Assembly (NCBI GenBank): GCA_018240325.1
Contig: JAFEFZ010000022.1
Span: 1-38,730 of the forward strand
Source: Pseudomonadota bacterium
GTDB taxonomy: Bacteria > Pseudomonadota > Gammaproteobacteria > Burkholderiales > Burkholderiaceae_C
Length of the DNA stretch: 38,730 nucleotides
Direction: 5' to 3'
The notes beneath the pieces were generated by a model. The model worked only from the letters and a program-made list of their open reading frames with translations. It had not been told where the DNA came from and did not search any database. Shown piece after piece: positions 6,661 through 13,852 of this stretch; the stretch's first letter is position 1; every line of letters begins with the position of its first letter. The translations under genes and the position numbers were made by a program.

Positions 6661-8186
6661 GCGATCGCCTCCGGCTCGGCCTCGCCGACGTCGGCGAGGC
6701 TGCTCTGCTCGTGCCATCGTTTGTTCGTGTCGTTCAGCCCCTCCTCGACCGCCGTGAGCGCGACGTGCACGGGGATCCCCGGCCGCCCGCCGACCTTGAC
6801 GAGGAAGTTGCCCCGCCCCGGGGGAGCCGTCTCCTCGCCCGTCGCGTCATCCCAGGCCGGCGGATCGACCCAGCTGACGAGCATTTCCTGCTCGGCGCGG
6901 CTGAGACCGACGACGCGGCTGAGCTCGGGCATCTCACTCTCGGGCAGACCGCCACAGATCACCATCCCCGCGCGCTCCACGAAGCCCCGCGCCTTCATCC
7001 GGTCGTCCTCGTCGGGAAGGGCGTCCAGATCGGCCATCGTGTGACTGATCATGGCCTGCCCGACGCCGTGTTGGCGGTTGAGGCGCGTGAGCGCGTCGAC
7101 GCGGTCGACCATGCCGCGCCCACCGCGCAGGGCCCGCCATAGCTCGTCCAGGATCACGAAGTAGAGGCGTTGCGGCTCGAGGCCTGCGTCGGCGAGCGCG
7201 TGCGCGACGTTGATCGAGCCGAAGCCGGAGGACCAGCAGGCCATCAGGGCTGCACGCTGCAGCATTTCATCACCAGGATCGATCGAGCTGATGTCGAAGA
7301 CGACGGGCCGGTCGCGCCGCATCGGCGTCGTCGTCTCGGCGGAGAAGATCTCGCCGAGGCGACCCTGCCCGAGCATCGCCGTCAGCGACTTGATCAGCGG
7401 GTCGGTCGCGTCCTGGTAGCGGTCCATGTCGCCGCGGTCGAAGGTGATCTGGCGTACGTCGTCGGGCGCCTGCATCAGGACCTCGATCAGGTCGGGTAGG
7501 ACGGGTACGCCCTCGTGGCGATCGTCGAGCACGCCGATCGCCCGGTCGAGGATCAGCTCCTCATGGTCGGTCGGTGGCGCTGCCCGCAGCAGGGTCACGA
7601 GAGTCGCGACCATCGTGTGGCGGCGGCCTCGGGCGTCGGCGATCACCTGGGCGCGGGCGGAGCCCGTGAGGCGTTCGGCCGCCGCCGACGCCTCGCCGGG
7701 GTCCAGGATGTTCAGCCGACCGCGCCCACGCCCGAGTTCGATCACCTGGCCGCCGAGCCCGCGGATCAGATCGACGTAGTCGGGCTTGAGATCGCCGAGG
7801 ACCATCGGCAGCACCCCGTAGCCGGTGAGGCCGAGCCCCATCCGCCGGAGGACCGTGCTCTTACCGAGCCCCGGTCGCCCGAGGAGGAAGACCGAGGGGT
7901 TGGAGATCAGATGGGCCCGCTGAAACCACGAGATCGGGTCGGCGCAGAGCGTCGCGCCGGTGAGAAGGTTCCTTCCGATCGGCACGCCGATCATCGGCGA
8001 GCCCGAGCCCGCCGCGAACGGCCAGAGCCCGCACACCTGCACGGTGGTCCCCCGCCACTCCTCCGCCGCCTGGACGTAGACGGAGGACCCGGCCCCGCGG
8101 CCGCGCCAGCCACGCGCCGGCGCCGGTCGCGCCGGCGGCGTCTTCCTCGTCTTCTCCGCCTTCGCCTTCCGCCGGCGCCGGATCAA
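6657..8186 (-). CDS. VirB4-type conjugation ATPase
   Basis: A 509-residue soluble ATPase that energises the type IV secretion channel. Walker A GRPGLGKST is at about residues 103-111, a GDLKPDYVDLIRGLGGQ motif follows, and Walker B is YFVILDELWRAL. The later GQAMISHTMADLDAL segment corresponds to the VirB4 motif near the C-terminus. The N-terminal half of canonical VirB4 is missing here and appears to be carried by the preceding SCO6880-like gene, as in Streptomyces-type systems. The likely start is TTG 8186, overlapping the upstream stop as TTGA and preceded by GGGAG. It is coupled to the VirD4 gene downstream by ATGA. Confidence 0.9.
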   Translation of the reverse strand: MIRRRRKAKAEKTRKTPPARPAPARGWRGRGAGSSVYVQAAEEWRGTTVQVCGLWPFAAGSGSPMIGVPIGRNLLTGATLCADPISWFQRAHLISNPSVFLLGRPGLGKSTVLRRMGLGLTGYGVLPMVLGDLKPDYVDLIRGLGGQVIELGRGRGRLNILDPGEASAAAERLTGSARAQVIADARGRRHTMVATLVTLLRAAPPTDHEELILDRAIGVLDDRHEGVPVLPDLIEVLMQAPDDVRQITFDRGDMDRYQDATDPLIKSLTAMLGQGRLGEIFSAETTTPMRRDRPVVFDISSIDPGDEMLQRAALMACWSSGFGSINVAHALADAGLEPQRLYFVILDELWRALRGGRGMVDRVDALTRLNRQHGVGQAMISHTMADLDALPDEDDRMKARGFVERAGMVICGGLPESEMPELSRVVGLSRAEQEMLVSWVDPPAWDDATGEETAPPGRGNFLVKVGGRPGIPVHVALTAVEEGLNDTNKRWHEQSSLADVGEAEPEAIA

Positions 8187-9691
8187 AGCGACTCCCGCAG
8201 CTCGGAGGGCACCCGAAGGTGCGAGGGCAGGACGAGGCCAAGGGGCAGCGCGGCCGCGAACGCGCTGTCCTGCGAGCCGTAGACCGGGCGCAGCATGATC
8301 CGCGCCGTCGGTGCCAGGTGGTCGACCGCCTGGCGCGCGGCGTCGAGGCGATCGCGGTCGGTCACCGTGGCGGTCACCAGCATCCCGAAGTTGACGAGGC
8401 CGGCCCCGCGTGCCTCCTCCGCCGCCGTCGACGCCGCCGCGCGCTGCTCGACCAGCGCCCGCGCGGAGGGCCGGGTCGCCGAGTTGACCCGGAAGTCGGC
8501 GTTGCGCTTGTCCTGCTCGACGATGCGCGCCGCCCGCGCCGAGTCGACCGGGCGGTAGAGAATCGTCACGCGCTTGCGGTCGATGTCCCCATGCGGGCGC
8601 AGCAGCCGCTCGAGCACCCGCGACTGGACCTCGCCTCTCGGTGCCTGGCTCATCGACCAGGTGACCGACCAGGCATCGTCGTGGCGGTAGACGTCCCAGC
8701 CGGCCTCCGCCGCGGTCGGCCCGACGTCGCCCCAGTGAAGCTCGGGAACCGCGCCTTCGGCGCGGGCGTGGTCGAAGACCCGCGCCGAGCGCGGGTCGTA
8801 GGCGGTACGGACCAGCTCGCACAGCTGCTGGGCGGTCATCGGGCGCGCGGCGCCCGCGCCCGTGGCGTGGAGCGTCTGCGAGAGCCACGGCACCCGCGCC
8901 GCCAGATCGCGGGCCATGTCGTCCGCGTCTCGTCCGCGTGCGTACCCCCGCCCGGCGCCGGAGAAGGTCACCGCGACGATGGCCTTGACGGTCGCCGACC
9001 CCGCCGGGTAGGTCGCGACCGTCTCCTCGAGCATCGCCCGCGCGACCGCCGGAGCCTCGGGGTCGATGTTCGCCTCGACCTCGCTGCGTAGGCGCGAGCC
9101 GGTGTCGGGCGCCGTCTCGATCGTCACGGACGCGGCGACCACGCCGGGCTCGTCGCCCAGGGCGGCGAGCCACTGCCCCCAGTGGGCGACCCACAGGTCG
9201 ATCTGCTCCTCGTCCACCAGGGAGGCCCCGTCGGAGTCGGCGGAGAAGGCGACGGTGAAGTGCCCCGTCGAGGGCACACGCAGGAGGGCAAACGGTCGGT
9301 CGTAGGAGTCGCGGGCCTCGAGCAGCGTCGACCCCGCCGCCAGGCCGGGTAGCTGGAAGCGCCCCCACTCGACCCTCCCCAGCGGGCCTGAGCGGTAGAG
9401 GTGCGCCCCCGTCGCGCGGGCGCGCAGCCAACCGAGGCGGGTACCGATCGCCTGCAGGAGCGTCTTGCCGTGGCGGTTGCGGATCATCAGCGACGACAGC
9501 GCCGCGCCGAGGACCAGCGCAACGGCCACGGCCACGAGGATCCCGGCGAGCATCATCGTCAGGATCACGACGATCAATCCGGCCAGCAGCAGGCCGGTCC
9601 CGATCGTCCCGAGTGCCCCGAGTCCGGCGGACGCGGGCCGCCTCCAGTTGCCGTACGTCCGTGGTCCGCCTGATTCACCTACGGGCGCCAT
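8183..9691 (-). CDS. SCO6880-like membrane protein (PrgI/VirB4 N-terminal type)
   Basis: A 502-residue protein with two closely spaced N-terminal membrane segments (about residues 25-70, LGTIGTGLLLAGLIVVILT onward) and a large cytoplasmic domain. In Streptomyces-like conjugative elements this family is encoded immediately before the VirB4-like ATPase, as here. The membrane part resembles PrgI, and the soluble part is thought to match the N-terminal domain of VirB4. I see VYRHDDAWSVTWSMSQAPRG and RVTILYRPVDSARAARIVEQ but no P-loop. ATG 9691 has a good GGAGG site and overlaps the VirB6-like gene by 17 bases. Family assignment comes from memory of its layout. Confidence 0.78.
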   Translation of the reverse strand: MAPVGESGGPRTYGNWRRPASAGLGALGTIGTGLLLAGLIVVILTMMLAGILVAVAVALVLGAALSSLMIRNRHGKTLLQAIGTRLGWLRARATGAHLYRSGPLGRVEWGRFQLPGLAAGSTLLEARDSYDRPFALLRVPSTGHFTVAFSADSDGASLVDEEQIDLWVAHWGQWLAALGDEPGVVAASVTIETAPDTGSRLRSEVEANIDPEAPAVARAMLEETVATYPAGSATVKAIVAVTFSGAGRGYARGRDADDMARDLAARVPWLSQTLHATGAGAARPMTAQQLCELVRTAYDPRSARVFDHARAEGAVPELHWGDVGPTAAEAGWDVYRHDDAWSVTWSMSQAPRGEVQSRVLERLLRPHGDIDRKRVTILYRPVDSARAARIVEQDKRNADFRVNSATRPSARALVEQRAAASTAAEEARGAGLVNFGMLVTATVTDRDRLDAARQAVDHLAPTARIMLRPVYGSQDSAFAAALPLGLVLPSHLRVPSELRESL

Positions 9692-11171
9692 CGGGCCCTC
9701 CCTCCTGGTCGTCGTCCGCCGACGCCTCCTCGCGCAGTCTCCGTATCGCCCCCTGCCCCGCGCCGGCGGCTGCCGCGCCAGCGGCGGCGGGGCCCCCGCC
9801 GGCCGCAGCTGCGCCACCCGAGGCGCCGGAGGCACCGCCTTCCGCCGCAGCGCCTCCTCCGGTGCCGGCCGCGGGCGACCCGCCCGTCCCCTGGCCCCCG
9901 CCGGGTGATGCCGCAGCGCCAGCGCCGCCGGCGGTCGGAGCAGCGGCACGGTCGCCGCCCGAGGGACGGGCCTCCGTGCCGAGGCCCGATCCCTCACCGC
10001 CCGACCCGCCCGACCCGCCCGAACCGTTGCCCTCCGCGCCGTCCTGCCCGGCGGCGCCCGAGGCGCCACCCCCGGCAGGTGGACCGGAAGGCCCGCGTCC
10101 GCCTCCCGCTCCGGCCGCTCCGGTAGCTCCCGAGGGTCCGCCGCCGGCGGCGGCCCCTGCCCCTGCCCCTGCACCCGCCATCGCCGGCATCCGCCCCAGC
10201 GCCATCGCCCCGGTCGGGCCTGCGGCCGCAAGCATCGCAGCGGCACCCCCGACGCCGGCGCCCCCGCCGGAGGCGACGGCGCTGGTCATCGGGGCGAGGA
10301 AGCGCAGCAGCGCGGGCAGCGCGAAGATCGACATGATCATCAGCGCCAGCCCCACCAGCACCTTGAGCAGTCCGTCGTCTTCAAAGACGTCAGAACCGGC
10401 GAGTTTGAAGGCGGTCGCGTAGATGATCGCGGCGGCCGGCTTGTAGAGGATGAACGCAATCAGCCAGGTCGTGAAGCGACGGAACCACATGCGGCCGGCC
10501 TCCGTGCTCGTGAACGACGCGGCCAGCGGTAGCGCGCCGGTGAGAAGAACGAGCATCCCGGCCCGCACGACCATCAGCGCGATCTGCACGATCGAGACGA
10601 AGATCGCGATCAGGCCGAGCACGATGACGAGCATCGGCCCGAGCGTCCCCCCCGAGCTCGCCGAGGCGATGCCGAGCATCGCCGTGAGGTTCTGGCCAAA
10701 GTCGCCGCCCTGCGTCGACGCGTCGACGATGTGCGCGGCGAATTCGTCGGAGGCGGCGATCGCCAGGCTCACCACGGCCAGGCCGCAACCCGTGACGACG
10801 ACGAGCGTGAAGAGGCCCTTAAGGAGGTCGCGGCCCGGATCGGCCCGCTGCTCCCAGGCCATGCGTGCGCCGCCCAGGATCACCGCGAAGACGGCGGCCG
10901 CCGCCATGAACCACCAGAGTTCGGACTGAATGAAGGCGACCGGCGTCGACGCGGTCGTGCCGTCGGAAGTGGTGACGTTTGGCGTGCCGATCTTCACCCA
11001 CACCGTGCCGAGCGTGACGAGGATCTTCGACACGCCATCGGCGACCGCCGAGGCCAGGGCACCGACCGCCGTTTCGGCGACGGCCGATGCGGCGCCGCCG
11101 ACGACGTCGCCGGCGGCGTTCAGCGGGGCGGTGACGATTTCGCCCAGGCCCAGGGCGAGCGGCAGCCTCAT
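9675..11171 (-). CDS. VirB6/TrbL-like polytopic channel protein with Gly/Ala-rich tail
   Basis: About 498 residues. The first 320 contain several hydrophobic segments: ELWWFMAAAAVFAVILGGA, GLFTLVVVTGCGLAVVSLAI, MLVIVLGLIAIFVSIVQIAL, MLVLLTGALPLAASF, WLIAFILYKPAAAIIYATA and LLKVLVGLALMIMSIFALP. This is the topology of VirB6/TrbL proteins, the polytopic component of the inner-membrane channel. The remaining 180 residues are almost only Gly, Ala, Ser and Pro, a disordered tail common in actinobacterial homologues, ending in a charged RRLREEASADDDQEGG. Start ATG 11171 overlaps the upstream stop as ATGA; an ATG at 11183 lacks a ribosome site. Confidence 0.82.
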   Translation of the reverse strand: MRLPLALGLGEIVTAPLNAAGDVVGGAASAVAETAVGALASAVADGVSKILVTLGTVWVKIGTPNVTTSDGTTASTPVAFIQSELWWFMAAAAVFAVILGGARMAWEQRADPGRDLLKGLFTLVVVTGCGLAVVSLAIAASDEFAAHIVDASTQGGDFGQNLTAMLGIASASSGGTLGPMLVIVLGLIAIFVSIVQIALMVVRAGMLVLLTGALPLAASFTSTEAGRMWFRRFTTWLIAFILYKPAAAIIYATAFKLAGSDVFEDDGLLKVLVGLALMIMSIFALPALLRFLAPMTSAVASGGGAGVGGAAAMLAAAGPTGAMALGRMPAMAGAGAGAGAAAGGGPSGATGAAGAGGGRGPSGPPAGGGASGAAGQDGAEGNGSGGSGGSGGEGSGLGTEARPSGGDRAAAPTAGGAGAAASPGGGQGTGGSPAAGTGGGAAAEGGASGASGGAAAAGGGPAAAGAAAAGAGQGAIRRLREEASADDDQEGGPDGARR

Positions 11172-11920
11172 GGCGCGCCCCATTCGACGTAGCCGCTCAG
11201 GTCGTTGAGCTGCTTAACGTTGTAGGGGTCGGACCCGCATTCCGGGCTCTCGTTGAGGACGAACTTCCAGTCCCCGTCTTCCCATCGCATCGGCAGCGTC
11301 AAGGCGCGAAGGCCGGTGCGACCGTCGGATTCCGAGAGGAGTAGCGCCAGTTCCACCGTGACTTCGTCTTCCGTGCGCGCCGGGATGCGGAAGCCGGCCA
11401 GTTGGTGTCGACTGGCGGAAGGGCACCTTTCGTAAGGCTGGGCCTTCGCCTCTTCGAGCGCCGCGGTGTCGGCGAACAGGGGGAGCAGCGCCAGCTCTTC
11501 CTTTTCGCTGTTGGTGGCCAGGGCGGCGGCGAGGAAGTTCGTGGCGGCGAAAAGAGCGCCGGTGGGCGAGTGCGCGTAGCAGCTGCGAACCCCTCCGCTC
11601 GTCCGGCCTGGCCCCGCCTGGCCGCTCGGTGCCGCGAGCTGGCCGATCAGGACCCAGTGTGCGGCGGGCGGCGTCACCGGGACGCGCTGGTCGCCTGCCG
11701 GTAGGCCGCATACGCTGGCGGCGGGATCCCCGGTCGACGTGGTAGTCGACGTCGTCGCCGGGCCCGACGACGACGTTTCGTCGTGCCCGCCTCCGTCGCC
11801 GGTGGCGAGGAGCACCACCGCGGCGGCCGCCAGCACGAGCACCAGTCCGGCCGCGATCACCCAGCCGCGCTCTGAGAACGGGCTCGGCGAATCGCCGCTT
11901 CCTTCCGGCCGCTCCGCCAT
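11168..11920 (-). CDS. Bitopic membrane protein of the transfer operon
   Basis: A 250-residue protein with a short cytoplasmic N-terminus, one membrane helix (about residues 20-41, WVIAAGLVLVLAAAAVVLL) and a Ser/Thr/Pro linker. The extracellular domain contains APSGQAGPGRTSGGVRSCYA, HSPTGALFAATNFLAAALAT and MRWEDGDWKFVLNE. The HSPTGALFAATN stretch is a recurrent motif of uncharacterised proteins in actinobacterial conjugative elements, possibly the family named DUF8175. The fold may resemble VirB8/NTF2-like assembly factors, but that is inference. Start ATG 11920 follows a very strong GGAGGAGG site. Cysteines at the domain edges could form a disulfide. Confidence 0.75.
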   Translation of the reverse strand: MAERPEGSGDSPSPFSERGWVIAAGLVLVLAAAAVVLLATGDGGGHDETSSSGPATTSTTTSTGDPAASVCGLPAGDQRVPVTPPAAHWVLIGQLAAPSGQAGPGRTSGGVRSCYAHSPTGALFAATNFLAAALATNSEKEELALLPLFADTAALEEAKAQPYERCPSASRHQLAGFRIPARTEDEVTVELALLLSESDGRTGLRALTLPMRWEDGDWKFVLNESPECGSDPYNVKQLNDLSGYVEWGAP

Positions 11921-11947
11921 CGGCTCCTCCTCCTCTCCTGCGCCCGC

Positions 11948-12226
11948 TCAGACCAGCGCGCCCACCATCCCCGACGCGGCTCCGATCACGATGCAGCCGG
12001 CGAAGACCCAGCCGAGCCGGGCGGCGTGCTCGCCGCCGGAGCCGTGGCGGTGCTGCAGGGCCATCCCCGCCCCGGCGATGATCACGCCCAGGACGCAGAC
12101 GCCGAAGGCCACCCAGGCGGCCCATTGCAGGATCGTCGTGAACTTGTCGGCGCCGGGCGGCGGATTCCCCTGGCCGGGGTTCGGGACCGCCGCCGTGTAT
12201 AGCAGCGTGGCGAGTTGATCAAACAC
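11948..12226 (-). CDS. VirB2-like small membrane protein
   Basis: Ninety-two residues with two membrane helices, about 35-57 (QWAAWVAFGVCVLGVIIAGA) and 69-91 (GWVFAGCIVIGAASGMVGAL), joined by a short basic loop with HRHG. Size, the two-helix hairpin and the position upstream of the VirB6-like gene fit VirB2/TrbC-type pilin-like subunits of gram-positive systems. There is no clear signal peptidase site, so it may act as a membrane component rather than a surface pilus. GTG 12226 has a strong GGAGGGAG site and overlaps the upstream DUF6668 gene by eight bases. Confidence 0.72.
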   Translation of the reverse strand: MFDQLATLLYTAAVPNPGQGNPPPGADKFTTILQWAAWVAFGVCVLGVIIAGAGMALQHRHGSGGEHAARLGWVFAGCIVIGAASGMVGALV

Positions 12227-12953
12227 GTGCCTCTCCCTCCTGTCGGTGACTTGTCGATGCGTCGAGCCTGACCGCCGCCGGCACGGGCAGGAGCCCGTCC
12301 ACGGCGGTCAGCAAGTTGCGGACTGCGCCCGGCGCCGTCCGGGCGTCCACCCCCTCGCCGAGGCGCCATGCCTCGCACCAGGGGACGCGCCAGGTGGCGG
12401 GAACGCCTCCTTCCACCAGCTCGGCGAGGTAGCGCAGGGCACGTGGCGCGCGCCCCGGGGCGTCGGCGACCAGGACCAGGCCGATCAGGCTCACGGGGAT
12501 CTCGCCGCTGGCCCATTCGGCGGCGGCCGCCTGTGCGGCGCGCAGGCCGCGGGCGTCGGTGCGGGCGACCAGAGCCACGAAGGGCGCCGCGGGGCCGCGG
12601 CGCACGCCTGGGCGGATCGGCCAGGCATGGTCGGCGGCGCGCGAGGCGGGGAGCAGCTGCTCGAGCGTCGTCTCCCCCGCCCCTCCGTGCACTCCCACCC
12701 ACCACAGCCGCGGCGCCGCGGCGTCGTTGATCGTCAGCTGTGGGAGTCGCCTCGAGCTGGGCGGTGGAGCGACTGCCCCCGGCTGCGGTGCCGCCGGCGT
12801 CCGCGGAGCCTCAGGCTCGGCGGGGACCGCCTCGACGCGGGGCTCCGCGTCGGCCGCCGGGGGCGGATCGACCCACGGGTTCGAGGGACGGTTACGCCCT
12901 CCAGACCCGTCCCCTCGCTGCCGGTCAGGCGGCCTTTTCCCGATTCCCCACAT
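12219..12953 (-). CDS. DUF6668-like protein with degenerate P-loop
   Basis: A 244-residue protein. After a Pro-rich disordered N-terminus (to about residue 75) comes LWWVGVHGGAGETTLEQLLP, a MinD/ParA-type Walker A in which the catalytic lysine is replaced by glutamate (GGAGETT, residues 90-96). FVALVARTDARGLRAAQAAA and VSLIGLVLVADAPGRAP continue the Rossmann-like fold. This is the pattern of DUF6668 proteins in Streptomyces-type conjugative elements. Without the lysine it should not hydrolyse ATP normally and may be a structural or regulatory partner of the MinD-like ATPase encoded divergently. ATG 12953 has no clear ribosome site and opens the transfer operon. Confidence 0.8.
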   Translation of the reverse strand: MWGIGKRPPDRQRGDGSGGRNRPSNPWVDPPPAADAEPRVEAVPAEPEAPRTPAAPQPGAVAPPPSSRRLPQLTINDAAAPRLWWVGVHGGAGETTLEQLLPASRAADHAWPIRPGVRRGPAAPFVALVARTDARGLRAAQAAAAEWASGEIPVSLIGLVLVADAPGRAPRALRYLAELVEGGVPATWRVPWCEAWRLGEGVDARTAPGAVRNLLTAVDGLLPVPAAVRLDASTSHRQEGEARV

Positions 12954-12966
12954 TTTGCCGGATTAG

Positions 12967-12999
12967 CCAGATAATGCCGTAGCATACACATTATTCTGG
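12967..12999. promoter_or_regulatory. Inverted repeat in the divergent transfer promoter region
   Basis: CCAGATAATG (12967-12976) faces CATTATTCTGG (12989-12999), arms equal except for one inserted base. It lies in the 90-bp, locally AT-rich gap between the two divergent transfer operons, where both promoters must be. An operator for a repressor of transfer, perhaps the HTH protein encoded at 13045, is the natural reading. Confidence 0.6.
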
Positions 13000-13044
13000 A
13001 TGCCGTGATACGAATAGTGGACGGGCTCGACGACGCGGAATGCC

Positions 13045-13302
13045 GTGGACAACACACATCTCGACGAACTTTTCGCTCCATACCCGGAGCACCTCAACGT
13101 CACGCATCTCACGGAGATCCTGGGGCTCGGCCGGACGGCCGTGTATCGCTACCTGAACGAGGGCATCCTTCCTGCGTACAAGCCCGGCGGCCAATGGCTG
13201 ATCCTGAAAAGCGAGGTACGGGACTACGTCGCCTCCACGAGCCCCGCCCCCCGAGAGGACGAGGCGGACGCGGCCGACACAGAGGAGGACGCCGCGAACT
13301 GA
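13045..13302 (+). CDS. Excisionase/MerR-type helix-turn-helix protein
   Basis: Eighty-five residues; the first 62 form an HTH_17/excisionase fold: LNVTHLTEILGLGRTAVYRY, LNEGILPAYKPGGQWLILKS and EVRDYVAS, i.e. helix-turn-helix, wing and closing helix. The C-terminal 20 residues are acidic. In conjugative elements such proteins act as transfer regulators or, with an integrase, as excision factors. No integrase is present, so regulation of the divergent transfer operons through the 12967-12999 palindrome is favoured. GTG 13045 has only a weak ribosome site. It opens the plus-strand operon. Confidence 0.82.
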   Translation: MDNTHLDELFAPYPEHLNVTHLTEILGLGRTAVYRYLNEGILPAYKPGGQWLILKSEVRDYVASTSPAPREDEADAADTEEDAAN

Positions 13303-13312
13303 AGGCGGGCCG

Positions 13313-13852
13313 ATGAGGCGCGCGGGGCGCTCGGATCACTCACGACCGCGCGGCCTCGTCGTCCTCATCGCCGCCCTCGGCCTCGTCGCCGCCGGCGCGA
13401 CGATCGCGCTCGCCCTGGGCGGTGGCGCCGCCTCCCGCCCCGGGACACCGGGCGGCCCTGAGGCCACGGTGCCCGCCACCGGCGCGCCCATCGAGCGCGT
13501 CCCGCCGCCGAACCCGGGCCTCCTCCCCGCCCAGCGCGCCGCCCGCGACGCGGCGAGGCGCTTCCTGCGGGGGTTCCTCCCATACAGCTACCGGCAGCTG
13601 CCGGCCGGACGGATCGAGGCGATCGCGCCGCCGCTGCGGCGCGAGCTCACCTCCTCCGCGCCGCGCGTGCCGCCCGCCTACCGGCAGTTGCGGCCGCGCC
13701 TCCTCTCGCTCGACCTGGCCGTCTCCGCCGGCGACGTCGGCATCGACTTCGTCGCAACCGTCGACGACGGCGTGCACACCTACCAGCTGCGGCTGGCCGT
13801 CCGACCCGTCCTCGAGGGCGAACACGGCTGGCTGGTCACCGCCGTCTCATGA
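13313..13852 (+). CDS. VirB8/TcpC-like bitopic membrane protein
   Basis: A 179-residue protein with a basic N-terminus, one membrane helix (about residues 14-36, LVVLIAALGLVAAGATIALA), a Pro/Gly linker and an extracellular domain. That domain has ARRFLRGFLPYSYRQLP, IEAIAPPLRRELTSS, DVGIDFVATVDDGVHTYQLR and a final GWLVTAVS strand. The pattern of a long helix, a short helix and a strand sheet ending in GW-xVT is that of NTF2-like VirB8/TcpC assembly proteins. The assignment is by topology and strand pattern, not sequence match. The stop overlaps the hydrolase start as ATGA. Confidence 0.68.
   Translation: MRRAGRSDHSRPRGLVVLIAALGLVAAGATIALALGGGAASRPGTPGGPEATVPATGAPIERVPPPNPGLLPAQRAARDAARRFLRGFLPYSYRQLPAGRIEAIAPPLRRELTSSAPRVPPAYRQLRPRLLSLDLAVSAGDVGIDFVATVDDGVHTYQLRLAVRPVLEGEHGWLVTAVS

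Noticed and set aside
8187-9431. N-terminal extension of the VirB4 frame
   Set aside because: It covers the SCO6880-like gene in another frame and is Arg/Gly-rich; the TTG at 8186 with a TTGA overlap is a better start.
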